This document shows positions 1-8,690 of a stretch of 64,000 nt of DNA, one piece after another (within the stretch, counting starts at the first letter, position 1; each line of letters begins with the position of its first letter). The stretch covers positions 1 through 64,000 of the forward strand of contig JAHHHV010000072.1 in the NCBI GenBank assembly GCA_019359155.1, read 5' to 3'. The notes beneath the pieces were generated by a model. The model saw only the letters and a program-made list of their open reading frames with translations, was not told the DNA's origin and searched no databases. The translations under genes were made by a program, and so were the position numbers. This DNA is from Pegethrix bostrychoides GSE-TBD4-15B. GTDB lineage: Bacteria > Cyanobacteriota > Cyanobacteriia > Elainellales > Elainellaceae.

Positions 1-147
1 CGCAAGACATTGTGTTACTCCAAGTCAGTTGAGATGTTGAAGTGTTCGTTGCGGTTGTTGTTGCACTACTTGAGGTATCGAACAGTGCCTTTGCCCGTAT
101 AAATCATTAGCCTTTCAGCAACGCCGACGGCTGTATTCCGACTCTAT

Positions 148-717
148 TTGACGGATGATGCTCATATTCTTGTGGTTGGAGCAGGCGGCGGTAATGAGAT
201 CAGCGCCTTGAGTCAAACTGATCCAACCTGGCAATTTACGGGGGTTGACCCATCCCAAAAAATGCTGACAGTGGCTCAATCAAAGGTTGAGTCGTTAGGG
301 ATTGAGCATCGCGTCAGGCTGCACAATGGAGTCGTGCAAGAACTGCCGATATACCCATACAGTGCTGCGACAAGCCTACTCGTGATGCATTTTCTACCCG
401 ATGATGGCACCAAGCTGGATTACCTCAAGGCAATCGCAGCTCGTCTCCAGCCGGGTAGCCCGTTTGTATTAGTAGACTCACAGGGAGATAAGCAATCAGA
501 AGTGTTTAAGCGGTTGGTTGACGGATGGCAGAAACGAGCACAAATGGCAGGGATGGCATCACAGCGACTCAATGAGCTTGCTGATGGAATGTGGCAACAT
601 ATTCAATGTATTCCAGATGAACGCACCCTGGAGTTGCTAGCTCAAGCGGGTTTCACTAACATAACCCGTTTCTATACGGCCTTTACTTTCGCAGGCTGGT
701 TCGCGTTTGCAGCGTAG
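148..717 (+). CDS. Class I SAM-dependent methyltransferase, N-terminally truncated
   Basis: The protein has the SAM-binding motif I (VVGAGGG) within its first 16 residues, the acidic residue ending strand 2 (GVDPSQ), and a Rossmann-like continuation to a normal-looking C-terminus. Family members usually have about 35-40 residues before motif I that include a helix over the SAM pocket. Here the only start is a TTG at 148 immediately ahead of motif I. The same frame runs upstream to a TAA near 100 with no recognisable family sequence. I read it as a truncated, probably inactive gene next to another gene fragment. The fold is certain; the substrate is unknown. Confidence 0.6.
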   Translation: MTDDAHILVVGAGGGNEISALSQTDPTWQFTGVDPSQKMLTVAQSKVESLGIEHRVRLHNGVVQELPIYPYSAATSLLVMHFLPDDGTKLDYLKAIAARLQPGSPFVLVDSQGDKQSEVFKRLVDGWQKRAQMAGMASQRLNELADGMWQHIQCIPDERTLELLAQAGFTNITRFYTAFTFAGWFAFAA

Positions 718-1003
718 TTGCAGTGATTCAAAATTTACAACTGTTTGTAGTGCATCCAGGATCACTCATTGGGCAATTTTGAGCCGAATTGAAGGCAATT
801 TAGCAGCCGATGCAGCGGTATTGGCAGATATTCAACGGTCATCCGTTGAGGCTCTGTATATTCTCGGCGATGTAATTGCGCCAACTGCCGACAGTGAGCA
901 AGTGATCACCCGATTGAGTTTCGAACTCTGCGCTATGGAGCCGCCAAAGGCTTTCAGGTGGAGCAGTCAGCCTTCCGATCTAGTCAAGCCTAGTCAAGCC
1001 TAG
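707..1003 (+). pseudogene. Fragment of a calcineurin-like metallophosphatase
   Basis: Residues about 15-65 of this reading frame (roughly 750-915) resemble the N-terminus of small cyanobacterial metallophosphoesterases: WAILSRIEGNLAA is followed by a helix and then EALYILGDVIAPT. The GDxxG-type metal motif is degraded and the other metal-binding motifs (GNHD and the His motifs) are missing. The frame then runs into unrelated sequence and ends in the tandem repeat at 981-1010. It is a remnant of about one quarter of the gene and lies beside the truncated methyltransferase. Confidence 0.5.
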
Positions 1004-1010
1004 TCAAGCA
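981..1010. repeat. Tandem repeat, 10 bp x 3, at zur 3' end
   Basis: Three consecutive copies of tagtcaagcc (the last ends in a). The second and third copies supply the TAG stop codon of the minus-strand zur gene (1000-1002). It is one of several short tandem repeats across stop codons in this window. Confidence 0.9.
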
Positions 1011-1425
1011 ATGCACAGGGCTGACAAAGGCCAAAAAACTCCAACGAGTGATAGTAGATCGTAAATGATGCAGATTGCTGAAGTTGGCGCTCCAAATGCT
1101 TCACCGGGCAACTATCCAACGGTGTAGATTGGCCACATTTTAGACAGGTCAGGTAATGCTGATCCTGCTGCACCAAGCTGTAAAGCGATTCCCCTTGTCT
1201 ATTGATGCGGCTCTGAACCAGCCCTTGCAATTTGAGAACTTCCAGCGAGCGATAGACCGTCGCCAGACCGATTGAGCGATGATCTTGACGCAGCGTTTTG
1301 TATAAGCTCTGGGCTGATATGGGCTGAGCCAGCTGCTGCAAAACTTCTAACACGGTCCGCTGCTGGCGGGTGAGGCGGGGCATTTGACGAGATTTGTGAA
1401 GGCAATCGTCAGAATCTACAGACAT
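1000..1425 (-). CDS. zur: Fur-family transcriptional regulator, probably the zinc repressor Zur
   Basis: A small winged-helix metalloregulator of about 141 residues from the ATG at 1425, or 127 from the ATG at 1383 (MPRLTRQQ). The DNA-recognition helix reads GLATVYRSLEVL. Two CxxC pairs (CLKC and CQPC) form the structural zinc site. The long His run of Fur is absent and the dimer region reads YYHSLEFFGLC, as in cyanobacterial Zur. It is divergent from hemB-znuACB and a perfect Zur box lies in the shared promoter, so it probably represses that operon and itself when zinc is sufficient. The open frame extends upstream to 1653, but that part is antisense to hemB coding sequence and is not a real N-terminus. 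The Zur rather than Fur assignment rests on the neighbours and the box. Confidence 0.85.
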   Translation of the reverse strand: MSVDSDDCLHKSRQMPRLTRQQRTVLEVLQQLAQPISAQSLYKTLRQDHRSIGLATVYRSLEVLKLQGLVQSRINRQGESLYSLVQQDQHYLTCLKCGQSTPLDSCPVKHLERQLQQSASFTIYYHSLEFFGLCQPCALLD

Positions 1426-1443
1426 TGCGATACAATTTATTGA

Positions 1444-2499
<1,056 letters not shown>

Positions 2500-2549
2500 C
2501 GTTGTTTTTCCCGGCTAAATTGTCCAATTCATTCCAGGAATGACTTAAA

Positions 2550-3623
2550 ATGCGCTATTTTGACCAGTCAGTTAACCTACTCAACCTACTCAAATTGGCC
2601 CGTCAGGCTGCTCATTCTGGCTCGATTGCCCTTGTTTCCGCAATTGCCGTGAGCTTAGGAAGCTGTGCCACAACTCCGGCTCCATCCAGCTCTGAGTCTC
2701 CTCAATCGCAGGCTGCTCCAGCTTCTACCGATCAGCTCAAGATTGTCACAACATTTCCGCCGATGACGCAATTTACAAAAGCGGTAGCAGGTGATCGGGC
2801 AGAGGTGACTCAACTTTTGCCCACTACCGTGGGACCGCATGACTATCAGGCCAAGCCCGGAGATGCCCAGAAGCTAGCTGAAGCTGATTTGCTAGTCGAG
2901 AACGGGCTAGAGCTAGAAGAATTTCTAGATGATCTTGTCAAGAACGCTGGCAGTTCGACCTTGAAGGTGATTGATTCCAGCGCAGGCATCGCGACGATTG
3001 CGACTGAGGAGATTGAGGGGCATGATCATGATCATGATCATGCGGCAGATGAGAAGGCCGCTGGTGCAGCCGAGGCGGGCCACGAGCACGGCGAATTCAA
3101 TCCGCATATTTGGCTTGATCCCAAGCGAGCCATGCAGCAGGTCGAAAATATTCGAGATGGGCTGATTGCGGCTGATCCCTCAGGGAAAGAAGTCTACACC
3201 GCCAACGCAGCCGCCTATGTCGAAAAGCTAAAGACGCTAGACAGCGAAATTGCCGCCACGCTTCAGCCCTATTCAGGCAAAACATTTGTCGCTTTTCATG
3301 ACTTTGCCCCCTACTTTGCTCAGAGCTACAATCTCAAGGCTCAGTTTTTAGTGGAAATTCCCGAAGAAAATCCGGCTCCGGAAGATGTGAAGCGAATTAT
3401 GGATACTGTTCAGTCCACAAATCTCAAAACGATCCTGAATGAGCCACAGGCAGGCGAAGATGCTTTCGCGGCGGTGGCTCAGGATCTCAACGTGCAGGTG
3501 AGCGTCTTTGATCCGGGAGAAACAGGTGGAGCAGATGCCTTGCAGCCCGACTACTATTTCACGCTGATGCGCCAGAATCTGAAGAATCTAAAGTCTGCCT
3601 TTGCCGATCAGTCTCAGCCGTGA
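2550..3623 (+). CDS. znuA: Zinc ABC transporter substrate-binding lipoprotein ZnuA
   Basis: Periplasmic zinc-binding lipoprotein that delivers zinc to ZnuBC. It has an N-terminal hydrophobic segment with lipobox LGSC at about residues 36-39, then a Ser/Pro linker. The cluster A-I fold carries the ligands seen in GPHDYQ, NPHIWLDP and FHDF. A mobile loop holds alternating His-Asp (HDHDHDH) and HEHGE, the histidine-rich loop that separates zinc ZnuA from manganese proteins. The length of 357 residues is normal for a cyanobacterial ZnuA. It follows hemB by 50 bp on the same strand and precedes znuC and znuB; zinc repression through the Zur box upstream of hemB is inferred. Confidence 0.93.
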   Translation: MRYFDQSVNLLNLLKLARQAAHSGSIALVSAIAVSLGSCATTPAPSSSESPQSQAAPASTDQLKIVTTFPPMTQFTKAVAGDRAEVTQLLPTTVGPHDYQAKPGDAQKLAEADLLVENGLELEEFLDDLVKNAGSSTLKVIDSSAGIATIATEEIEGHDHDHDHAADEKAAGAAEAGHEHGEFNPHIWLDPKRAMQQVENIRDGLIAADPSGKEVYTANAAAYVEKLKTLDSEIAATLQPYSGKTFVAFHDFAPYFAQSYNLKAQFLVEIPEENPAPEDVKRIMDTVQSTNLKTILNEPQAGEDAFAAVAQDLNVQVSVFDPGETGGADALQPDYYFTLMRQNLKNLKSAFADQSQP

Positions 3624-3636
3624 GCTTGCCAATCTT

Positions 3637-3669
3637 GGCTGAAATTCGGCTGAAATTCGGCTGAAATTC
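3637..3669. repeat. Tandem repeat, 11 bp x 3, after znuA
   Basis: Three perfect copies of ggctgaaattc begin 14 bp after the znuA stop codon, in the 99-bp znuA-znuC spacer. Confidence 0.92.
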
Positions 3670-3722
3670 GGGTAGCTGCCTGGAGCGCTCAACCCGTCGA
3701 GCGGAGTTTTAGGAGGAATAGA

Positions 3723-4496
3723 TTGCGAGAAACGGTGTTAGCGGTAGAAGGGCTGACGGTCTACCGAGGGACTTATGAGGCAGTGCAGGATGTTTCCTTC
3801 TCGCTAGAGCAAGGAACCGATATGGCAATCGTTGGCCCCAATGGTGCAGGCAAGAGTACGCTAATCCAGGCAGTTTTGGGCATTTTGCCGCGTCAGAGTG
3901 GCGAGGTGACGATTCTGGGGCAATCGCTCAGCCGTTCGGGCGTTTTACCGATGCCGGTGCGCCAGCAGATTGCCTATCTGCCGCAAAATTTCCTATTTGA
4001 CCGCCGCCTGCCCATGACGGTGGCCGAACTAGTGGGCTTGGGTTGGGATCAGCTCGGCCTCAGCTTGCCCTGGGTCGGGGGCAGAGCGCGGCGCTTGGCA
4101 ATCCGGCAGGCACTGGTTCAGGTGGATGCAACCCACCTGATGCATCAGCCGCTTAGCGGGCTGTCGGGTGGGGAGACCAAGCGGGTGCTGCTGGCTTACT
4201 GTCTGGTGCGTCCGCGTCGACTGCTGATTCTCGATGAAGCGCCAGCGGGGCTAGATATCCGCAACGAGTCTGATTTTTATGAGCTGCTTCACGCTCTGAA
4301 GCAAGAGCAGGGCTGGGCGATTTTGCAGATTTCGCACGATCTCGAGATGGTGCGGAAAACCTGCGATCGGGTGTTGTGCTTGAATCGGAGATTGCTTTGC
4401 CAGGGTGGGCCAGATCTCGTACTTTCACCGGATAATCTAGCGACGGCCTATGGCTCGGAGTTTGTGCGCTATCGACATCAGCATTCGGAAAATTAA
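3723..4496 (+). CDS. znuC: Zinc ABC transporter ATP-binding protein ZnuC
   Basis: ATPase subunit of the zinc importer. Walker A is GPNGAGKST (about residues 39-47), followed by the Q-loop AYLPQNFLFDRR, signature LSGGE, Walker B LLILDEAPAGLD and H-loop ISHD. The start is the TTG at 3723, supported by a strong AGGAGG ribosome-binding site at 3711-3716; no suitable ATG is nearby. Walker B has Ala between Glu and Pro, where the family usually has EPF; the catalytic Glu itself is kept. It sits 99 bp after znuA and 23 bp before znuB. Confidence 0.92.
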   Translation: MRETVLAVEGLTVYRGTYEAVQDVSFSLEQGTDMAIVGPNGAGKSTLIQAVLGILPRQSGEVTILGQSLSRSGVLPMPVRQQIAYLPQNFLFDRRLPMTVAELVGLGWDQLGLSLPWVGGRARRLAIRQALVQVDATHLMHQPLSGLSGGETKRVLLAYCLVRPRRLLILDEAPAGLDIRNESDFYELLHALKQEQGWAILQISHDLEMVRKTCDRVLCLNRRLLCQGGPDLVLSPDNLATAYGSEFVRYRHQHSEN

Positions 4497-4519
4497 CGCC
4501 AGGAGCCAAAGGATTAGAC

Positions 4520-5368
4520 ATGTTGATAGGGGAAGAACTGAGCGCAGAAATCACTCGCGTTGTTGAGCTGTTTCAATATCCATTCATGCAGCGGGCGCTG
4601 TTGGGCGGCATCTTCACCGGCCTGATGGGCGGACTCTTGGGCAGTTTTACAATTTTGCGACAGCTCTCGTTTTTTAGTGATGCGTTGGGGCACTCGGCGC
4701 TATTGGGCATTAGCCTTGCTGTGCTGCTAGGACTCAACCCTACTGTCATTGTGCTGCCCTTCGCGGCGCTCTTTGGGCTTGGGGTAACCTATCTGCTGGA
4801 GAAAACCAACCTCTGGACAGATGCGCTGCTGAATATTATTTACTCCTCCTCGCTGGCGCTGGCAGTGATCACGCTCAGCTTTGTTGGGCAGTACAAAGGC
4901 GGGCTGAACAATCTGCTGTTTGGCGATATTTTGGCCGTGCGAGCAGTTGACCTGTGGCTGAGCAGTATCCTGCTGCTGGCTTGCATCCTGTTCGTGGGGC
5001 TCACGCTCCGCACCCAAATGCTGCTGACGCTGCACGAGCCGCTGGCCAAGGCGCGAGGAGTTTCTGTCTCAGCGCAGCGGTCGGCGTTTATTGTGCTGCT
5101 GTCGCTGGTGGTGGGCGTCTCAATTAAAGCAATTGGAGTATTGCTGGTCAGTGCATTTGTGGTAATTCCAGCCTGTGCCGCTCGGCTGATGAGCCAGACT
5201 TTTACGCACTATATGCTGCTGTCCGCAGGGCTGGGTGCTCTGAGCGCTATCTTCGGAATGCTGCTCTCAGCTCTGTTTAATCTGCCGTCTGGCCCCAGCA
5301 TTGTAGTGGTGCAGCTCGCGTTGTTTTTGGCCGCAATTGCAGTTCCCCGCTTTCAGGCGGCGCGCTAG
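4520..5368 (+). CDS. znuB: Zinc ABC transporter membrane subunit ZnuB
   Basis: Integral membrane permease of the ABC-3 (ZnuB/MntB) family, about 282 residues with eight or so hydrophobic segments. Family signatures include FSDALGHSALLG near residue 50 and the late GVSIKAIGVLLVSAFVVIPA segment. The ATG at 4520 has an AAAGGA Shine-Dalgarno sequence upstream. It ends the hemB-znuA-znuC-znuB series; the metallothionein after it has its own operator. Confidence 0.92.
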   Translation: MLIGEELSAEITRVVELFQYPFMQRALLGGIFTGLMGGLLGSFTILRQLSFFSDALGHSALLGISLAVLLGLNPTVIVLPFAALFGLGVTYLLEKTNLWTDALLNIIYSSSLALAVITLSFVGQYKGGLNNLLFGDILAVRAVDLWLSSILLLACILFVGLTLRTQMLLTLHEPLAKARGVSVSAQRSAFIVLLSLVVGVSIKAIGVLLVSAFVVIPACAARLMSQTFTHYMLLSAGLGALSAIFGMLLSALFNLPSGPSIVVVQLALFLAAIAVPRFQAAR

Positions 5369-5414
5369 CGGGGAACACAATTCCTGGAGACCATGAAGAT
5401 TCCCAGCCATCTAT

Positions 5415-5434
5415 ATATGAATAGCTATTCATAT
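5415..5434. promoter_or_regulatory. SmtB/ArsR-type operator upstream of the metallothionein
   Basis: ATATGAATAGCTATTCATAT is a perfect 20-bp palindrome, 36 bp ahead of the metallothionein start. It carries the TGAA..TATTCA core of operators bound by SmtB, ZiaR and other ArsR/SmtB zinc sensors, which leave DNA when zinc binds. No arsR/smtB-like gene is within the window, so the regulator would act from elsewhere. Confidence 0.75.
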
Positions 5435-5469
5435 GTTAAAGTATCTCTAGAACTAAAAGGAGTTGACCT

Positions 5470-5637
5470 ATGTCTACCGTGACTCAAATGAAATGTGCCT
5501 GCGAATCTTGCCTATGCGTGGTTTCGCTATCTGATGCCCTGATGAAAGAGGGGAAAGCCTATTGTGGTGAAGCTTGCGCTAACGGTCATCCGGCTGGCCA
5601 GGGCTGCGGACACACAGGCTGCACCTGCAACGCTTAG
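5470..5637 (+). CDS. smtA: SmtA-type bacterial metallothionein
   Basis: A 55-residue cysteine- and histidine-rich protein that sequesters zinc (and cadmium). It contains KCACESCLCV near the N-terminus, YCGEACANGH in the middle and GCGHTGCTCN at the C-terminus: nine cysteines and two histidines in the order typical of cyanobacterial SmtA. A good AAAGGAG ribosome-binding site lies 9 bp upstream. The SmtB-type palindrome in its leader predicts induction by excess zinc, opposite to the znu genes just upstream. Confidence 0.92.
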   Translation: MSTVTQMKCACESCLCVVSLSDALMKEGKAYCGEACANGHPAGQGCGHTGCTCNA

Positions 5638-5700
5638 GAAATTACGGATGCTGTTCATCAAGGCTCGATAGTCCTTGAGCCTCTACAAATCAATGACTCT

Positions 5701-5744
5701 GACTCTGCCAACCCTTAAAGAGATACGGCAGTTGTCGGAGTCTT
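5701..5744 (+). terminator. Rho-independent terminator after the metallothionein
   Basis: A 12-bp stem with one mismatch (GACTCTGCCAAC with GTTGTCGGAGTC) is followed by TTTT. Confidence 0.6.
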
Positions 5745-5785
5745 TTCGCTTTCTTGCTGCTGCTAATTGTCGTGAAGGTTCTTTG

Positions 5786-5821
5786 CTCCCAGTGGAACTC
5801 CCAGTAAAACTCCCAGTGAAC
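5786..5821. repeat. Tandem repeat, 12 bp x 3
   Basis: Three near-identical units ctcccagtggaa, ctcccagtaaaa and ctcccagtgaac in the gene-free stretch after the metallothionein. The stretch from about 5822 to 5960 shows nothing else that I recognise. Confidence 0.8.
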
Positions 5822-5964
5822 AAGGAATATATCCTAGTGATTTAGTTGGTGATATTTAGCTTTAGATTGTCCTTGCTATTTGGGCGTTGAATAATAGACT
5901 TAATCGGAAATAGTAGAGGGAAGAAAAAAGAGGCGAACCTGTCATTCTCTCTCGCTGCATCCCC

Positions 5965-6143
5965 TTAACCGGCTGCTAACTGCCGGTGCTCTAAGCGATA
6001 ATTGTGCACCCTATAGGCAGTCTCCATCACCTTGTCACCATAGTACTCCGTCCAGCTCCGCAACCGATGACTCACGCGATTCGACTCCGTTTCACCCCGT
6101 TGATCTGATGTTCTATCTCGATGCGCTCTTTACAAAGCGTTAG
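5965..6143 (-). pseudogene. Remnant of an IS5-type (DDE_Tnp_4) transposase C-terminus
   Basis: Reading the minus strand, one frame gives ERIEIEHQINGVKRSRIA then a stop; a neighbouring frame continues LRSWTEYYGDKVMETAYRVHNYRLEHRQ before the TAA at 5965. The pair matches the pattern of the IS5-family transposase C-terminus (ER..VEH.IG.IKR...., then MET.. LHN.R..HR). It is a frameshifted fragment of about 60 codons. I cannot see inverted repeats or the rest of the element. Confidence 0.45.
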
Positions 6144-6270
6144 AGAATTTTTGAGGTGTGGCAGCAGCAAGGGTTGGCAGGAGAGGCGATCGCACGCTCT
6201 ACAAGGATAGCGAGAGGAATTTGTGAGTCCTTGAGGGATCAGTTCTCCCTTGATCGCCCCCTAGCTAGTT
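6144..6270. other. Gene-free spacer with one HIP1 site
   Basis: No credible gene is seen. One copy of GCGATCGC lies at 6186-6193. Confidence 0.5.
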
Positions 6271-6504
6271 CTAGTCCAGATCGGAGGGTGTGATGGAGTT
6301 TGCATCGACTCCCACCAATGTAGCTACCCGATCACCATTGGCAAAGATCACAGCATTATTGCCCCGCTGTTGCAATACTAGGTCATTGAACCTCAGACCC
6401 ATGGAAAGCCCTAGTTCATCCACGCCATCTTGAAAATCGCGAATGATATCATTGCCTAGCATTTTGTGGAAAGCATTATCTCGATGCTTAGGCGCATCTA
6501 GCAC
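6271..6504 (-). pseudogene. Fragment of an RTX/calcium-binding repeat protein (C-terminal domain)
   Basis: The 77-codon frame reads NDIIRDFQDGVDELGLS, then FNDLVLQQRGNNAVIFANGDRVATLVGVDANSITPSD. This is the short beta-rich segment that usually follows the last GGxGxDxxx repeats of hemolysin-type secreted proteins. The calcium-binding repeats themselves are missing and the frame is closed by a stop only six codons upstream of its GTG start. The RTX gene at 12776-14182 contains a related segment (EITDFKSGVDYLELPTL). Probably the tail of a lost gene. Confidence 0.55.
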
Positions 6505-6541
6505 GGTATATGACCGTTTTCAATTGTGGGCCAAGGAAGGG

Positions 6542-6817
6542 GTGTTGGTCAGGATGTGGGAGTTGAGATTAAAGCAATACGCCGAAGAGGCGAAGCTGGA
6601 GACGCAGATTTAAGCCCTGCGCGATGCCGTAGCGCAGGAAGACTACGAGCAGATCAAGTCGCAAACCACCGAACTTCAGCAGGCTCTCTATACGCTGGGC
6701 GGCAGCATCTATCAGGGTGCAGGCGAAGCCGAAGCGCCTAGCGGCACTGAGGAAGACATGGGTTCTACGGGCGGCGAAGACGAAGTGATCGACGCAGACT
6801 TCACTGAGACGAAGTAG
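6542..6817 (+). pseudogene. 3'-terminal remnant of a dnaK gene
   Basis: The frame reads QYAEEAKLETQI, a stop codon at 6611, then ALRDAVAQEDYEQIK, TTELQQALYTLGGSIYQ and the diagnostic DnaK tail VIDADFTETK before the TAG at 6815. This is the last 90 or so codons of cyanobacterial Hsp70, with the nucleotide- and most of the substrate-binding domain gone and an internal stop. It is followed by a terminator that probably came with it. A functional dnaK must lie elsewhere. Confidence 0.8.
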
Positions 6818-6857
6818 AGAACAGGGGAGATATCAATCTCTCCTCGCTGATCAGCAG

Positions 6858-6888
6858 GCCGCTTTCCTGGGAGGCGGCGGTCTTTTTT
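6858..6888 (+). terminator. Rho-independent terminator after the dnaK remnant
   Basis: Stem GCCGC (6858-6862) / GCGGC (6874-6878), then GGTCTTTTTT. The spacer to 6941 holds nothing else. Confidence 0.55.
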
Positions 6889-6940
6889 CAGCAGTTGTTT
6901 TCTCAGCGCTGGCTAGCGACTGCCAGCCAGCGCTAAGCAG

Positions 6941-7717
6941 TTAGGCCACAGCCGCAACGGCCTCTTGCCCATGTGCCCGTAGTAGATCCATCAGCTCGTC
7001 TCGATAGTCATGAAACGTCGAGTGCCGTTTGACGCTGTGACTCCGCTCAGGTAGATTGACGTGAATCTCCTTTCGCACCGTGCCGGGCCGAGCGCCGAGC
7101 GCATAGATGCGGTTCGATAAAAATACGGCTTCCTCAACGTCATGCGTGATCATGAAAATCGTGATGTTGGTTCGCTGCCACAGATCGATCATGAACTGAT
7201 GCATAGATTCTTTAGTGTGGATGTCAAGCGCCCCAAACGGCTCATCCATCAGCAGAACTTTGGGTTCGGAGGCAAGCGCTCGGGCAATGGCGACCCGCTG
7301 TTTCATTCCCCCCGACAGCTCCTGCGGCAAAGATTGGGCAAACTGGGTCAGGCCGACCACATCTAGAAAATAGCTGGCCTGCTCTCGTCGTTCAGTTTTG
7401 GGTACGCCTTGCAGCTTCAGGCCAAACTCCGTGTTTTCCTGTACGTTCATCCAGGGAAATAGCGTGTAGTGCTGAAACACCATACCGCGATCTGGCCCCG
7501 GCCCGGTAATCCGCTTACCGTCTACCGTCACCTCACCGGTCGTTGGAGCATCCAATCCGGCAATCTGACGCAGCAGCGTTGATTTGCCTGAGCCAGAAGC
7601 GCCCACCGCGCAGATGAATTCGCCTTGCTGGATGGCCATGTCAATATCTTTGAGTACGACAAGCGTACCCTTCTTCGTGTCGAAATGCTTGTTGAGCTTG
7701 TTAATTTGCAGAAACAT
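6941..7717 (-). CDS. ABC transporter ATP-binding protein (guanidine uptake, inferred)
   Basis: ATPase of the nitrate/sulfonate/taurine (NrtD/SsuB/TauB) type, 258 residues. Walker A is GASGSGKST, Q-loop VFQHYTLFPWM, signature LSGGM, Walker B VLLMDEPFGALD and H-loop ITHD. It is the last gene of the minus-strand series gdmH-hypA-hypB-binding protein-permease-ATPase. The same gene order surrounds the guanidine hydrolase of Synechocystis (sll1077-sll1082), so guanidine is the likely substrate. Sequence alone would only say small nitrogen- or sulfur-containing solute. Confidence 0.88.
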   Translation of the reverse strand: MFLQINKLNKHFDTKKGTLVVLKDIDMAIQQGEFICAVGASGSGKSTLLRQIAGLDAPTTGEVTVDGKRITGPGPDRGMVFQHYTLFPWMNVQENTEFGLKLQGVPKTERREQASYFLDVVGLTQFAQSLPQELSGGMKQRVAIARALASEPKVLLMDEPFGALDIHTKESMHQFMIDLWQRTNITIFMITHDVEEAVFLSNRIYALGARPGTVRKEIHVNLPERSHSVKRHSTFHDYRDELMDLLRAHGQEAVAAVA

Positions 7718-7783
7718 AGGGTTGGGGGGGAGTATAGGATAAGGAATGAAATGAAGAGCTAGATAGAAATAAAAGAACTAACG

Positions 7784-8647
7784 CTATCGCTTCTGGCTAG
7801 CCCACTTACAGCTCACGCGCAGCAAATATTGAAACAGCAGGTCAAATGAAAGACCAATCACGCCAATCACGATCAGCCCCACAAAAATCTCGTCTGTTCT
7901 TAAGAAGCGCCCAGCGACGCTGATCCGCCGACCCAGACCTTCATTCGCCGCAATTAGCTCTGAGACAATCACAAGCTGCCATGCTGCCGCTAAGTTGATC
8001 CGGCAGGCGTCAATAATGCCCGGTAGGACATGCGGCAAAATCACCTGCGTTAGGGCTTCCCAGCGATTGCCGCCCAACATATAGGTGGCTTCAATCAGGT
8101 CTTTGGGGACAAATTTTACGGTGTCCATGACCATGAGCGAATTAAAGAAGAACACTCCGATAAAAATTAGCGTGATTTTAGGCTCCTCACCAATCCCCAA
8201 ATAGAGAATCAGCAGCGGGATAAACGCTGGGGCAGGCATATAGCGCATTAGTCCGAACAGCGGCTCTAGCAAGGCTCGAATACTAGGAAAACTGCCCATC
8301 AATACGCCGACTGGAATCGAGCAGAGAGAGGCCAGCAGAAAGCCGACTCCCACGCGCCACAGGCTGGCCACCGTATCTTTGAGCAGTTCGCGCGTGCTCC
8401 AGAGCCGCCCAAAGGCTTCCATTACCTTTGCTGGTGAAGGCAAAAACTTAGGGTCAATCGTGCCAAAGGTCGTGATTGCCCACCACAGAAGCAGCGGCAG
8501 ACCAATTGAGGTAACGGTGAGCGCCGTGTAGAGCGGTTTGGGAATGTCCTCGGCCAATCGCCAGAATACGGTTGGACGAATTGTCTTCGGCTTAATCAAG
8601 GCCTGAATCGATCGAGGGTTAGAGCGAGGCTCGGAAGTTTGAGTCAT
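7784..8647 (-). CDS. ABC transporter permease (guanidine uptake, inferred)
   Basis: Inner-membrane subunit of the SsuC/TauC family, 287 residues with about six membrane segments. The EAA-type coupling loop reads DLIEATYMLGGNRWEALTQVILPHVLPGI. It stands 66 bp from the ATPase gene and 43 bp from the binding-protein gene on the same strand. Guanidine as cargo is inferred from the operon and its riboswitch. Confidence 0.88.
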   Translation of the reverse strand: MTQTSEPRSNPRSIQALIKPKTIRPTVFWRLAEDIPKPLYTALTVTSIGLPLLLWWAITTFGTIDPKFLPSPAKVMEAFGRLWSTRELLKDTVASLWRVGVGFLLASLCSIPVGVLMGSFPSIRALLEPLFGLMRYMPAPAFIPLLILYLGIGEEPKITLIFIGVFFFNSLMVMDTVKFVPKDLIEATYMLGGNRWEALTQVILPHVLPGIIDACRINLAAAWQLVIVSELIAANEGLGRRISVAGRFLRTDEIFVGLIVIGVIGLSFDLLFQYLLRVSCKWASQKR

Positions 8648-8690
8648 GGTTAAGAGCCGGGATGAGAGTCAAGAACATGAGAGAACAGAG

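Noticed and set aside
971..981. CTTCCGATCT next to the tandem repeat, identical to the end of a sequencing adapter
   Set aside because: Only ten bases match and the preceding bases differ from the adapter; chance is likely.
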